Shown here in pieces: positions 37,715 to 47,965 of a DNA stretch of 64,000 nt (its first letter is position 1; every line of letters begins with the position of its first letter). The notes below the pieces were generated by a model. It had not been told where the DNA came from and searched no databases. It saw only the letters and a list, made by a program, of their open reading frames with translations. Made by a program: the position numbers and the translations under genes. Source of the stretch: Struthidea cinerea (lineage: Eukaryota; Chordata; Aves; Passeriformes; Corcoracidae); contig VZTI01001286.1 of the NCBI GenBank assembly GCA_013397865.1, positions 1,610,424 to 1,674,423 on the forward strand, written 5' to 3'.

Positions 37715-38165
37715 TTTTGGGGCCACATCTGTAATGCTGCATCCAGTTTGGGACCACCGAAAGCGAAAGACATGATGGAAAAATTGGAGGGAGTCCAGCG
37801 GAGGGCCACCAAGATAAATGACGGTCTATTGCACAGGATGTGTGGAGATGTGGAGGGAACATTTTTTGTTTAGTCTAGAAAAGAAAATAGCAGAATAACA
37901 CTGAATTTAGCTACTATATAAAGGAATGATTGTGCAGAAGAAAGGCTCCTATTCAGTCATAACAATAGGACACAACTCAAAACTTCAGCAACAGCTAAGC
38001 CCTATAGTAGGGTCACAAAATCTTCACTTTTGGAGATATTTGAATCTTGTCTAGGCACAAGTCTGAACAACCTGATCTGACTTAGAAATTATCACTATTT
38101 TGAGCAGGAGATTGTCCTAGATGAATTACAAATTTCCCTTCTAACTGAATTGTGTTGTATTTCTG
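37715..38165 (+). mobile_element. Older, diverged CR1 fragment
   Basis: The block near 37735-37810 (CTGCATCCAG, a GGAGGGAGTCCAGCGGAGGGCCACC-like stretch) corresponds to the late ORF2 and 3' region of CR1. The following sequence, with ATAGGACACAACTC and a short 3'-end-like tail near 38160, is badly eroded. It is in the same orientation as the preceding CR1 but far more diverged, and no terminal octamer remains, so it is read as a separate, older insertion. The right boundary is approximate. Confidence 0.75.
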
Positions 38166-41100
38166 GAAAGTCCATTTTTAATTTGATTTAGAGTCTGCTT
38201 GTGTAAATCCTTGTGATACAGGAGTTGCCACAGAAAGCAGTGGTATTGATCTTACTCTGTGAAAGGAAAGGATGTCATGTATAAGCATCTTGATCATTAA
38301 CATATCCAAGACTAAAAGACAGATCATATCAAATGCTGTTTATGAATATAACCAAGATATTTGACACTAATTTGTATTTAATTTGGAGCCTGAGAGAGTA
38401 CTTATATTATTTTTTATGAATCAAGCCCCTTTTTGCCTCTCTACCATCTACATAGAGACATTAAACACATTTCTTTAAAGGTCTTTCATGCCTCACTGTG
38501 TTTGGATAAGGGTAAGTTCAATGTTCATTCATTCCCAAATTCCATTGTTTCCCTTAGGACAATTTTTTTCCTTATGAAAAATTTTATTTGCTGTACTCTA
38601 CTGAAAAAACTGCAACTGTGATGTCTTTTTTCCACCACAGAAAAAACAAGTTGATGTCAGATACTCCCAATGCATTTAAGATTTTTAGCTATTCATAGTT
38701 TCCATGACTGGCTAACAAAGAAGGTCAGATCTGAATTCAAACTGAGAAAAGTGAATAGATTTATTTAAAATGTTCTGGAATAGACTAGACAGTCTGTCTT
38801 GTTTCAGATATTTTAGATGTGACCCTATATATCTCCTTTCTTTTGTGAAACACCAGAGTTTGATAAACGGACAATTTAAAGAGCATAAGTAATATCCTGC
38901 CCTGCCTGCTATGAGCACCATAATTAACCTGATTCATGGAACATGGGTGTCATGAAATACATTGTTTGACAAGTACCCTAATTACTTATACTAACAGCAA
39001 GTCTGAAGACTGCAGTTGAAACAAATCTGAACCCTATATATCATAAAGTTTGCTGTAGTTTTCTCCACAGTTTGCCATTCTTTAGAGGATAAAGAATTTT
39101 TTTGAATTTTTTAATCTATTTCTTTTATCCTCAAATTTAATAAAATTTCAGATGAATTCGAGATTATATATTTATAGAGAACTATGTCTGGAATGGAAAA
39201 TGAAGCTTTGGATTTTTGATAGGATACTGAGATAAGTATCCTAGAAATGAGAAAATACCCACGGTGGTGTTTCTTTCTTTTTTTCTTTTTTAAATACAGT
39301 TATAATCTTCAGCTATGTACAGTGATATTTGCTATTTGCTAATTTTCTTCACATGTCATTGAAGTGAATACGGTATTCATTCTTGAACTATCACAATAAT
39401 CAGAAACTTCGTGTTTATGTTGCAGTATCTTCCCATTCTTTCTGATTCCAAATGCTTTCTTAGACTAAAGAATTTTGTATGCCAAAGTAGAAGATAGCAA
39501 GAAAATTAGCAGAGAAACCAAACATATGTTTGTCCTTTTCAAAAGGGTTTTCATCACCAGTGACACTGTTATTTGAAAGACTGTACTCCAGCTTCCCTAA
39601 ATCTCTACAGTTTTAAAACATTATTTCTACTGGGACTTGCTTGAATGTGTAGAAAAATTTTTGAACTTTTAGCTATTCAATGACCCATAAAAACAATTTT
39701 GTGCTTTAAGTCCACTTCTTCATTTACCAACATCTTTATCACCAAAACAAACAAAAATGTAGTAGCTGAAGTTATTTCCCAGGAACGAGTCTGAATTGGC
39801 CCTCAGACTGCATTTCAATACATTATTATTATTTATCATTTGTGTTACAGCACATCCAAAGTATGATAGAAAGACAATTTGCTACTTTTAAAGTAGAGTT
39901 AATATTTCAAAAAACCTGACTGATTTCTTAGCAAGAAAGAAATCATATTCTTAAAGCTTGATTTTGACTAAGGGTGTTGCAGCAAGATATCCGTGACAAC
40001 TGGTAGAAAGGTTAGATACATTAAATAATTTATTCTGAAAAAATATTTTATAATTTCTGTCTTTATTATTATAATCAGATATAATTACACTTAAATTATC
40101 TAATTATTGGCAGCATTTATATTCAGAGCTCAGGTTATATATTAGATTGAAAGTAGCTAAAATATAGAATATATTCTGTATAAGGAAGGGACTCAAAATT
40201 TTTGTGTGTAACAGGGAAGGTAGGAGGGAAGTATAGAAAAAAAAAAAGAATCTATGAAAATGAAACAGGCAGAAATCAAACCTGGAAAACAATTGGTTAG
40301 AGTGGACCTTAGAGATTATTATCAACTCTTCCCAAAAGACTTGTTTTTTTAATGTAATAAGATTACTCTCATAAACTATTTCTTTAATCCCAAAGTGAAC
40401 AGAAAACAAAATGCTGAATCTGTATATAGCTGTGCTTACCTATGTGAAAGCCATGGTGAATACTTCTGGAAGGAAGGTTCACACAGCCCATTTGTATCAT
40501 TCATACAAATATATGTGTGGGAAAGAATCATCAGTGGTTTAATATGAACTACTTTATTTTTGAGGAAACTAAGACAACTGCTTCAAACAGAAGGTAAAAA
40601 ATTAAGCTTTTAAGCTGGATAAAGCAAAACATAATAAGGGAAAAATAAACTCTAGATAGCAAGTGTATGCAGCAAGGAACTCGTCCTCAGGCAACAAAAT
40701 GCTGAATAATTTCTCTTTCTTTTGCAGCCTACATCTCTATCCATTAGTGTTAATCTATCCATTAATGTTAATCTTTGCATCAGCTTTGATGTACACCACA
40801 TCTGGCAGAGTAATGGCAGAACCAGGCACATACCTGCAGGTAATTTACTGACATACATTACACCTATGGATTACATACTTTGATCTGCACACGGTTTTTT
40901 TCACCTTCTTGTAGGTGTGAAGATTCATGTTTCCAAAAAGGTAGAGTACATTTTAAACATTTTACTGCGGTTTGATTTCCTCTCTTTTTTACACAGGACG
41001 TTTCAGGTTCTAAGACCAAAGAAATTTTGGGCATTTCTTGCTAAAAAAAGACTCCCAATGTTTCATAAAACTCAATCAAAAACCTGTGATACTAGATGTT

Positions 41101-41439
41101 TTCATGGATAAAATACCTGATTATTTTAAACCATGTACTGTATGCAAGAATGCATGTATTTTCATGCCTGAATACCTACTGGTATATCAAGAGTAAGAGA
41201 ATCAGTTTTTTTATCTAATCTTGAGCATAATTTACTATGAACATTGTAAACCTTTTACACTACTTGAAGACATCCCACAGAGCTTGTGAATCCAGTGCTT
41301 TTGCAGTTTCGTGTGATCTGAAGTTCCTACCTGTTACATTTGGTCATTTTAGTATCAGAAAGTAATTAACAAATTTAAGACGTTAGTCGGTGTCTCAAAC
41401 TTCCTCTAATATTGTGTTGACACTTTTACAAGGCAGTGT
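38166..41439. other. Unique AT-rich non-coding stretch with a possible exon
   Basis: No gene was recognised with confidence. At 40728-40839 a 112-base segment is framed by a good acceptor (pyrimidine tract then TTTTGCAG) and donor (CTGCAG/GTAATT). It contains an 18-bp unit repeated twice (40737-40772) and an open frame with a hydrophobic stretch. This is treated only as a candidate exon under findings. Confidence 0.5.
41436..41439. repeat. Left target-site duplication (GTGT)
   Basis: GTGT lies immediately left of the LTR terminus TGTTAAG and matches GTGT at 41977-41980 on the right. Confidence 0.7.
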
Positions 41440-41521
41440 TGTTAAGATCCTATTATTGAGAGATGCTTCTGCCTGAATTCAGGCGCAAATGAGATCATAT
41501 GCCAAAGGCAATAGTATGGAT

Positions 41522-41527
41522 TTTATT
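41522..41527 (-). terminator. LTR poly(A) signal
   Basis: TTTATT on the plus strand gives AATAAA on the minus strand, about 80 bases before the LTR 3' end, where R/U5 processing signals are expected. Confidence 0.55.
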
Positions 41528-41707
41528 TAATAATAAATATAAGAGATAGAAAGAAATAGGAAAGAGAGGGGAGAGAGGATGCAAGAGTGTAAGAAGAGAC
41601 AGAATAAGTAGAGAGATACCACCACCCATGCATCCAGAGAGCAGAACTTTCTTCACCCTCGTCTTCCCAGTGGTGGGGCCCTGGAGTCATTCTTCTGGGG
41701 GTGGCAG

Positions 41708-41715
41708 TTTTATAG
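41708..41715 (-). promoter_or_regulatory. LTR TATA box
   Basis: The plus-strand TTTTATAG reads CTATAAAA on the minus strand, about 260 bases inside the LTR from its 5' end. It is an intact consensus TATA box, and current activity is unknown. Confidence 0.6.
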
Positions 41716-41976
41716 TTCAAGTCCTGGGTATCCACGGGGAGGTTGCAGGTGTTCCCAAAACTTGGAGTGATACGTGTATAAGAATTTGTTTCCTTTCCCA
41801 CAGTGTGCCACAGTGGGAATTTTTGCCTGGATGCATTAACCAGGATGTGCTAACCAACTCACCTTCTTTAGGCCTGGAATTAGCACCTTCCTGCTGCAAA
41901 TTCCTCTCTTCTGTGCTTATCTCATGTTTGCACTGTGGGGCTGATCTTATGGCAAGTTCCTTCTCTGGCCTTGACA

Positions 41977-41980
41977 GTGT
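41977..41980. repeat. Right target-site duplication (GTGT)
   Basis: This matches 41436-41439 and follows directly on the TTGACA end of the LTR. Confidence 0.7.
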
Positions 41981-44210
41981 TTAAGGCAATTGTGATCTTT
42001 AAGTCCCTTGCAAGTGTGAGGTATAAACCAATATATCAAGAAGCATACTAAAGAATTCACTAACACATGGAATAGAACTCTCTGCAAACTCAAGTTCATG
42101 AGATAAATGTTCTTGCACTAGGTTTTTAAAGTTGCTAGTGGCTGAGATAAAGAGATAGGAGACTATAGTGATCCTTAATCATGTAACTTCACAAATGTTG
42201 AATTAACACTGACCGTCACGTATCTTATGATTCATGCTACTGTTGATGGCTTAGGAACGTCACAGTTACTGGAGGGCTGCATCTTTCCAGAGTAGATATT
42301 GCTAAGAAGAGGAATTATGCTAAAATGTGTTAAAGTTTGATACAGACAAAACTCTTGCATGGGCATAGTTGTTTCATCTTGGGAAGCAAGATTTGACCCC
42401 AAACAAACAAAGCAAAATTCTTGTTATAGAAATTTGCATCTGCCTCCCCGTCATGCAGACATCTGTGGAACTTACAAAAAACCCCGGACCACTAATATTC
42501 ATATTCCAATCAAGGTGGACCACAGAAAAAGCAGTTGTGAAATGTAATCAGAACTTATCAGAAGTCATCACATTGCAGTTCACTAGAAAATAGTTGATCA
42601 GTTTCCTTCAAGGAAAGAAGAAAAGGATTTCTTTTTACTGTCATCTGCTCTGATTTCAATTTTTCCCAGGGTTTTTTTTTTTCCCCTCAAGTATCTTAGA
42701 TGGTCTTATTTGAACAAATCATTAAAATTTCTGTCCAAACTATTTTTTTAATGAAGAAATTAAATAAGGACAAGGGTACCCAAAAGGTGGGGGGCTTTGT
42801 GTTCTCTTATTTTTCACTTCTAGACTTTCATTATATGATATTCTATTTACACAGTTTTGCTACATAGTAATATACAAAGCTGGGAATTGTTCCAGCTCAC
42901 AATGAAGGCATTATTGTACTTCACTGAAACAAAATTTGAAGTTCTGAGCACTGTCACACTGACAATAAATGAGGCCAATTAATTCTGGTTTTCCTAAAAG
43001 GGAAAATACTTTAGGACATGAAAAACATGGATTTAAACAATTGATTTACACTCTGGAGATACACTACTGGCCACAAACACTTATGTAGCAATGTGTGGAA
43101 TGCCATCCATTGCCTTTTCCCACAGTAAACTATTTTTTGCTAAGAATAAACTAAAAGTTATAAAAGCATTTAACTGTCTATAATGGGTAAGACAAAAGAA
43201 ACATTTATCTGAGTATTCTGCCAGCAGTGGTGAAACACGGAAGCCAGAAACAAATTAAGTGTATGTATATAGACATATTTAACCTCCCCAAGTAAATAGT
43301 GATAGTTCTTCACAATATCCTCCCCACCTCTTAGAACTGAAATCTAAGTTATATCCTGAAACAACAGTCATATTTTTGAATTACATAGTCCTTTCAACCT
43401 TTTATAGTTTCTCCAGTTAACACGTGAGTTCCTGCAGACTTATAACACTCCCACATCTTGAGCCAAAGAGCGTAACAGCTTAACTACAGACTGTCAAGGA
43501 ATACTTGCTTTTCTTCCATCTGAACTTGCTATCTGCTACCTTTACCTGATGCTAGTTTGAGATTGGCAGGGAACAGTGAGCAAATGGTCACTCGTAAAAA
43601 CTCCGTAGCACTACTGATGTTCTTTGGGCAACTCTTTTGCTTATTTAAAGTCACAGACTTGGCAGTTTCATGTACATGTACAATTACTTACATTGATAAG
43701 TATATATATTTTTTTTAATATATATATATATTTATATGAACACAGACACTAAATATCATCAGAGTCTTACCCTGCAGATGTAAACTTTTACTGACTTTAA
43801 CCTAATGCAGGTACTCTGTGCCAGTCACCAACCACAGCACTGTAGAGGGCAGGAGGCATGTTTTCTGTCTGGAGGCCATGAAACAAAACAGAACCTAGAT
43901 AAGTTATCATTCCTTTTTTTTTTTCTTTCTTTTTTTTTTTCTTTTTTTTCCCATGGTAATATGGCTGTCCTTTACTATCTTTTGTCATGAGTTGTTGGGA
44001 TTAGCTGAATTATTGGAGGCTTGTTTTGTTCAGTATGGCCTATGTGTGTTCATTTAATATTTTCTGAAGCTAAATCATAAGTTTCAGGATTTTTTCCAGC
44101 TTTCTGTACGTGAATAATAGCATTTATGTTTTGCACCATTAAGAATTCAGGATAAGGAATAAGAATATGAAACATTTTTTTTCTTTAACAAAAGAGAGAA
44201 AAGAAAATAG
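41981..44210. other. Unique AT-rich stretch with TA and poly-T tracts
   Basis: The stretch contains an AT dinucleotide tract at about 43701-43737 and a poly-T-rich tract at 43914-43949. The remaining sequence shows no recognisable gene or element. Confidence 0.6.
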
Positions 44211-44401
44211 AAACATAGAATGATTTATGTTGAAAAAGACCTTTAAGATCATTGAGTCCAACCATTAACCCACCACTGCCAAGTCCATCAGTGAACCATG
44301 TCCCCAAGTGCCACATCTACACGTCTTTTAAATACCTCCATGGATGGTGACTACACCACTGCCATGGGCAGCGCGTTTCACTGCTTGACAACCCTTGTAA
44401 A
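44211..44401 (-). mobile_element. CR1 retrotransposon 3'-end fragment
   Basis: On the plus strand it runs from an ACATAGAATGATTTATGTTG-like start through AAAGACCTTTAAGATCATTG to TGCCATGGGCAGCGCG and CACTGCTTGACAACCC. This is the reverse complement of the CR1 3' untranslated region. About 190 bp remain. The terminal octamer is partly decayed (ATAGAATG). Confidence 0.88.
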
Positions 44402-47260
44402 ACAAGGTTTACAAAACAAGATAAAAGGAAGACAAAACAACAGGTCAGAACATTTTCTTCAAAGACACCGATATATTTCTGGACACATGTAAAATCTGAT
44501 AATTCGAAAGAAAGAGAATGTAAAGAATTTAGGCTCAAACAGTTGAAATAGACATTTTAAAGTAACGATGGTCATATCATAAAAGTCAAGTTTCTCCTGA
44601 ACTGAGATGGTTAATCTCACTTGAGATCACCCTTCGCTTCCTTTCCTGGAATGGACCAGAGCCTCACTCCCACAGAGACTGAGTAGTTGAGATATCAGTA
44701 ATCTTGCTGTAAAGAATTCAGGTCTGAGCTCTGAAACAGAACTTGTACACGGCATAAAATATTGCTGGCTAACTTCCAACATGTAAAGAGCCTCAAAGCT
44801 TTTGATAGGAGCAGCAAAGGACTGACTTGCAGACAGCTAATGATTTGGTTTCCAGACAAACAAATCCATTTGGGAAATGGCAAACCAACCATCTTTAAAA
44901 GGCCTCCAACAGCGTAGGTCACTATACCATATCTAATGGAAAGGTCATCTCTTAGGAAAGGTTAGAAAACAGTGAGAGCTTTTCACTTTTTTTCCTTCAG
45001 ATCATTCCATTAAAATGGAGCACAAAGTGAAGGGAAGGAGATGGTTCAGTCACACGGCTGCACATCCTGACTGCCTGGCTTATCAAGAGAGTGCTGAGCT
45101 TTAGCACAGAAAGATGTATGAACTGGGACAAAGGAGATATAAACACCACTACAAAATGTATATTTTGCTGCTGCTGCAAAAACAGCAATTGAGGCTGGCT
45201 GCCCGATAATGCCGTGGTCAGCAAATTTTTTTCTTAGCTATTAGAAAAAAAAAAAAGCATGATTTCCACTACAGACATTTTAAATGTTCCTGTTTTAATT
45301 GGCCCATAGTTCACAGTTCATTCCAGCTTCTCCCTACTTTTTGCCCTGACACCAGAAAATCAGAAAAGCTATCTCTTTGCTAAAGTAAGTGTATAAAAAA
45401 TCCCAGCCTACCCTGTCCCAGTGTACACTACAGCAATTTTTGCCTTCTAGTAGCTGTGCAATTGTAAAGTGAATCTTCTTATTAGTCCCAGGTCCGGAAA
45501 ATTTTTTAATGAATGGCTTCTTATCAGATGATAAAATAAAACTGGATGAAATCCATGAAAATATGATATGCATTTACATACAGACTGTTGCTGAACCTTT
45601 ATGAATCTGTGTTCTGTTTTGCCAGCATTTGTACCACAGACTATTTTTATTACTGCATCATTTTTATTACAGAATTTTTATTATTTTTTCCAGATAGTAA
45701 GGATCATTTCCCCATCACACAAAATCAGTTTCTTGTGTTATAATAGTATTATCTTTTGGTGCTTTTTTAGAGTACTCTGAATGTTTTGACATGCATGGTT
45801 TTCATTTTTTTCAGATTCATAATTCATGAACTGCTTTTGCTCAGTATTTCATAATTTTGGGTCTTTGTAAAGATCTTACATTTTATCTGTGATGATACTA
45901 ACCCTGTGCAATTTCAGACAAGAGAAGTAAAAAGGAGGATCAGCTTTTTATGTGAGTATTAAATTATTCTTTGACTCATTCCTTACGGTGAAGATTGTTT
46001 TATGTTTAATTTTTACTTGTGGAAGGCCAGAGCAAGACAAAAGTGCTTCACATATTGCAATTTACAAGATTATTAACATTTTCTTCAACATTTAAATTCT
46101 AATGAGAAATAGGTATTTTCTGTCACTTGTCATGCATTTGTACCTCAATGTATATTTGCTGAAAAGATGTATTAATTTGAAAGACAATTTTTGAAAAAAA
46201 AAAAAGAGAAAAGAAATAAAATTAAAAGAAAGAATTATTTTTAATATCTTACTATGTACTATATGTCAAGTGTTAGTCCTAGAAAGTGGATGCAGCTTGT
46301 ACCTTGTAGATTCTTCAAGAAAGATTTTTAAAATTTATTTGTTTCAAAATCAAAGGCACTTTTGGGTTAATTTGTACAATATGCAAAGTATACTATATTA
46401 TACCTTCTTAAAAATCTTGAGAATATGAAACCAGGAGAACTACTGAGAGAAATCTTTTGAGTATTTACTCCTTATGCATAAGATTTCTTCTCCTTTATTC
46501 TTTATGTTGCTTCAGATTTGAAAACATCAAAAAAAATAGACTAAAGGCTTTTCACTAAATAATAATCTTAGTGGGAAGGGTGTCAGAAGGGAAAATACAT
46601 TATAAATTTGTGTAATTTAAATGTTCTTTTTCAATGGTCATTTGTACTGAGAGAATAATTTTATAACAATAATTATGAAAACTTTCTGCCTTTTAATCCT
46701 TTTCTAATGTTCACCAGGTTTTGTTATTCAAAATTCACTTTTTTCCAGGGAGAATTTTTTGGCGGTTGGAATTTACTTTAATCAAGAAAATTACTTTTGA
46801 ATTCTCAATGGAGAATTCTCATGTAATAGTATTAGATAAATAAATTATGCATTATTATTTGTATTTCATATAATCATAAATATGTAATTTCTTTATGAAA
46901 GCAACTGGCATACTTTCAATTTCAAATAGTTTGACTCTAATATCTTGCATTATGCTAGTTATTTATATTCTTTGCACACATGAAATGTAGATTACTATAA
47001 GAAATGTTATAGGTGAATACAGATTGAAAAATCTCTTCATTGGAAATACTGGCATAGGAATAGTAATTTCTATGAACATTCACACTATCATATATCAAAC
47101 ACATAAATATCTTTAGAAAGTACATGCAAAAGAGCTCTAGAGTTGAAGTGCAAAACGGTGCCCATCATTCAATTAATACTCACTTCTGCATTCTTCAAGC
47201 AAGTGCATTTTCCTCCATGAGGTGCACAAATACTTGATACACTTCAGTTTCCAGAATCAT
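44402..47260. other. Unique AT-rich non-coding stretch
   Basis: No gene was recognised. A small palindromic stem (GAATTCTC ... GAGAATTC, 4-base loop) lies at about 46799-46818. Long A/T runs are frequent. Confidence 0.6.
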
Positions 47261-47345
47261 CATAGAATCATAGAATGGTTTTGGTTTGAATGGACCTTAA
47301 AGATCATCAAGTTGAAAACCCCTTGCCATGGGCAGGGACCAGTAT
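47261..47345 (-). mobile_element. CR1 fragment, 3' end (left half of a split copy)
   Basis: CATAGAATCATAGAATGG marks the CR1 terminal octamers in reverse complement. GGACCTTAAAGATCATC and CCATGGGCAGGGACC follow in the order of the CR1 3' region. The match stops abruptly at about 47345, where LTR sequence begins, and resumes near 47889. Confidence 0.9.
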
Positions 47346-47888
47346 ATGGAGTTTTCATGGTTAAGTTTTGGTACTGGTGGGGAGGGCCACAGGGGTGACA
47401 TCTGTGAGAAGCTGCTGGAAGCTTTCTCCATGTTCAGCAGAGCCAATCCCTGGCAGCTCCAAAGACAGACCTGCTGCTGGTCAAGGCTGGGCCAATTAGA
47501 AATGATGGTAATGCCCCGGTGATAGTGTATTTAAGAAGAAAAAGAAAGTTATTGCCAGTAGTGATTGCAGCCAGAGAAGAGCGGAGTGAGAATATGTGAG
47601 AGGAAGAATTATGCAGATGCTAAGGTCAGTGGAGAAGGAGGGGCAGGAGGTGCTCCAGGTTCTGGAGCTGAGATTCCCCTGCAGCCCGTGGTGCAGACCA
47701 TGGTGAAGCAGCTGTGCTCCTGCAGCCCATAGACGACCACAGAGCTTCAGAGATCCACGTACAGCCTATGGAGGAGAGCCACGCTGGACCAGGTGGGTCC
47801 TTAGCTCATGAACCCTTCACTATATTTTCTCTCCTTTGTCCAGCTATGGAGCAGAGTGAGAGGGCACTGGGTGCCTGGCATCCAGTCA
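47346..47888 (+). mobile_element. LTR (ERVL-like) inserted into a CR1 copy
   Basis: Plus-strand blocks resemble a bird ERVL-type LTR: TGGAGTTTTCATGG near the start, a GTGAGAAGCTGCTGGAAGC block, a TATA-like TATTTAAGAAG at 47529-47539, then G+C-rich repeats built on CTGCAGCCC and GGAGGAGAGCC-type units, ending in GAGCAGAGTGAGAGGG at about 47849-47864. Much of the usual repeat-rich 3' part seems to be missing. Exact ends and a target duplication could not be fixed. Short open frames at 47714-47990 are incidental. Confidence 0.72.
47529..47539 (+). promoter_or_regulatory. LTR TATA-like box
   Basis: TATTTAAGAAG lies about 180 bases into the inserted LTR at the expected core-promoter position. Confidence 0.45.
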
Positions 47889-47965
47889 CTGTCAACCCAC
47901 TCTAACCAGGTTGCTCAGAGCCCCATCCAACATGGCCTTGAATGCTTCCAAAGATTCCTGTGGAC
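47889..47965 (-). mobile_element. CR1 fragment (right half of the split copy)
   Basis: CTAACCAGGTTGCTCAGAGC and CATCCAACATGGCCTTGAAT are the CR1 blocks that normally follow directly after the GGGCAGGGAC block at 47331-47340. They share its orientation, so this is the continuation of the same copy beyond the inserted LTR. The right end is approximate. Confidence 0.85.

Larger units (their letters stand above)
41440..41976 (-). mobile_element. Complete minus-strand solo LTR (ERV with 4-bp target site)
   Basis: The LTR is about 537 bp. On the minus strand it begins TGTCAAGGCC (at 41976) and ends TCTTAACA (at 41440), so the two termini form an imperfect inverted repeat with TG...CA ends. A 4-bp duplication, GTGT, flanks it. 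Minus-strand signals are in the right order: TATAAAA (complement of about 41709-41715), then a pyrimidine-rich stretch, then AATAAA (complement of 41522-41527) about 185 bases downstream. No internal retroviral sequence is adjacent, so it is a solo LTR. A 4-bp duplication favours an ERV1/gammaretrovirus-like class. I do not recognise the exact family. Frames of 92-118 codons inside it are incidental. Confidence 0.85.

Noticed and set aside
41628..41984. 118-codon plus-strand frame
   Set aside because: It lies inside a minus-strand solo LTR and is antisense to it. No domain is visible.
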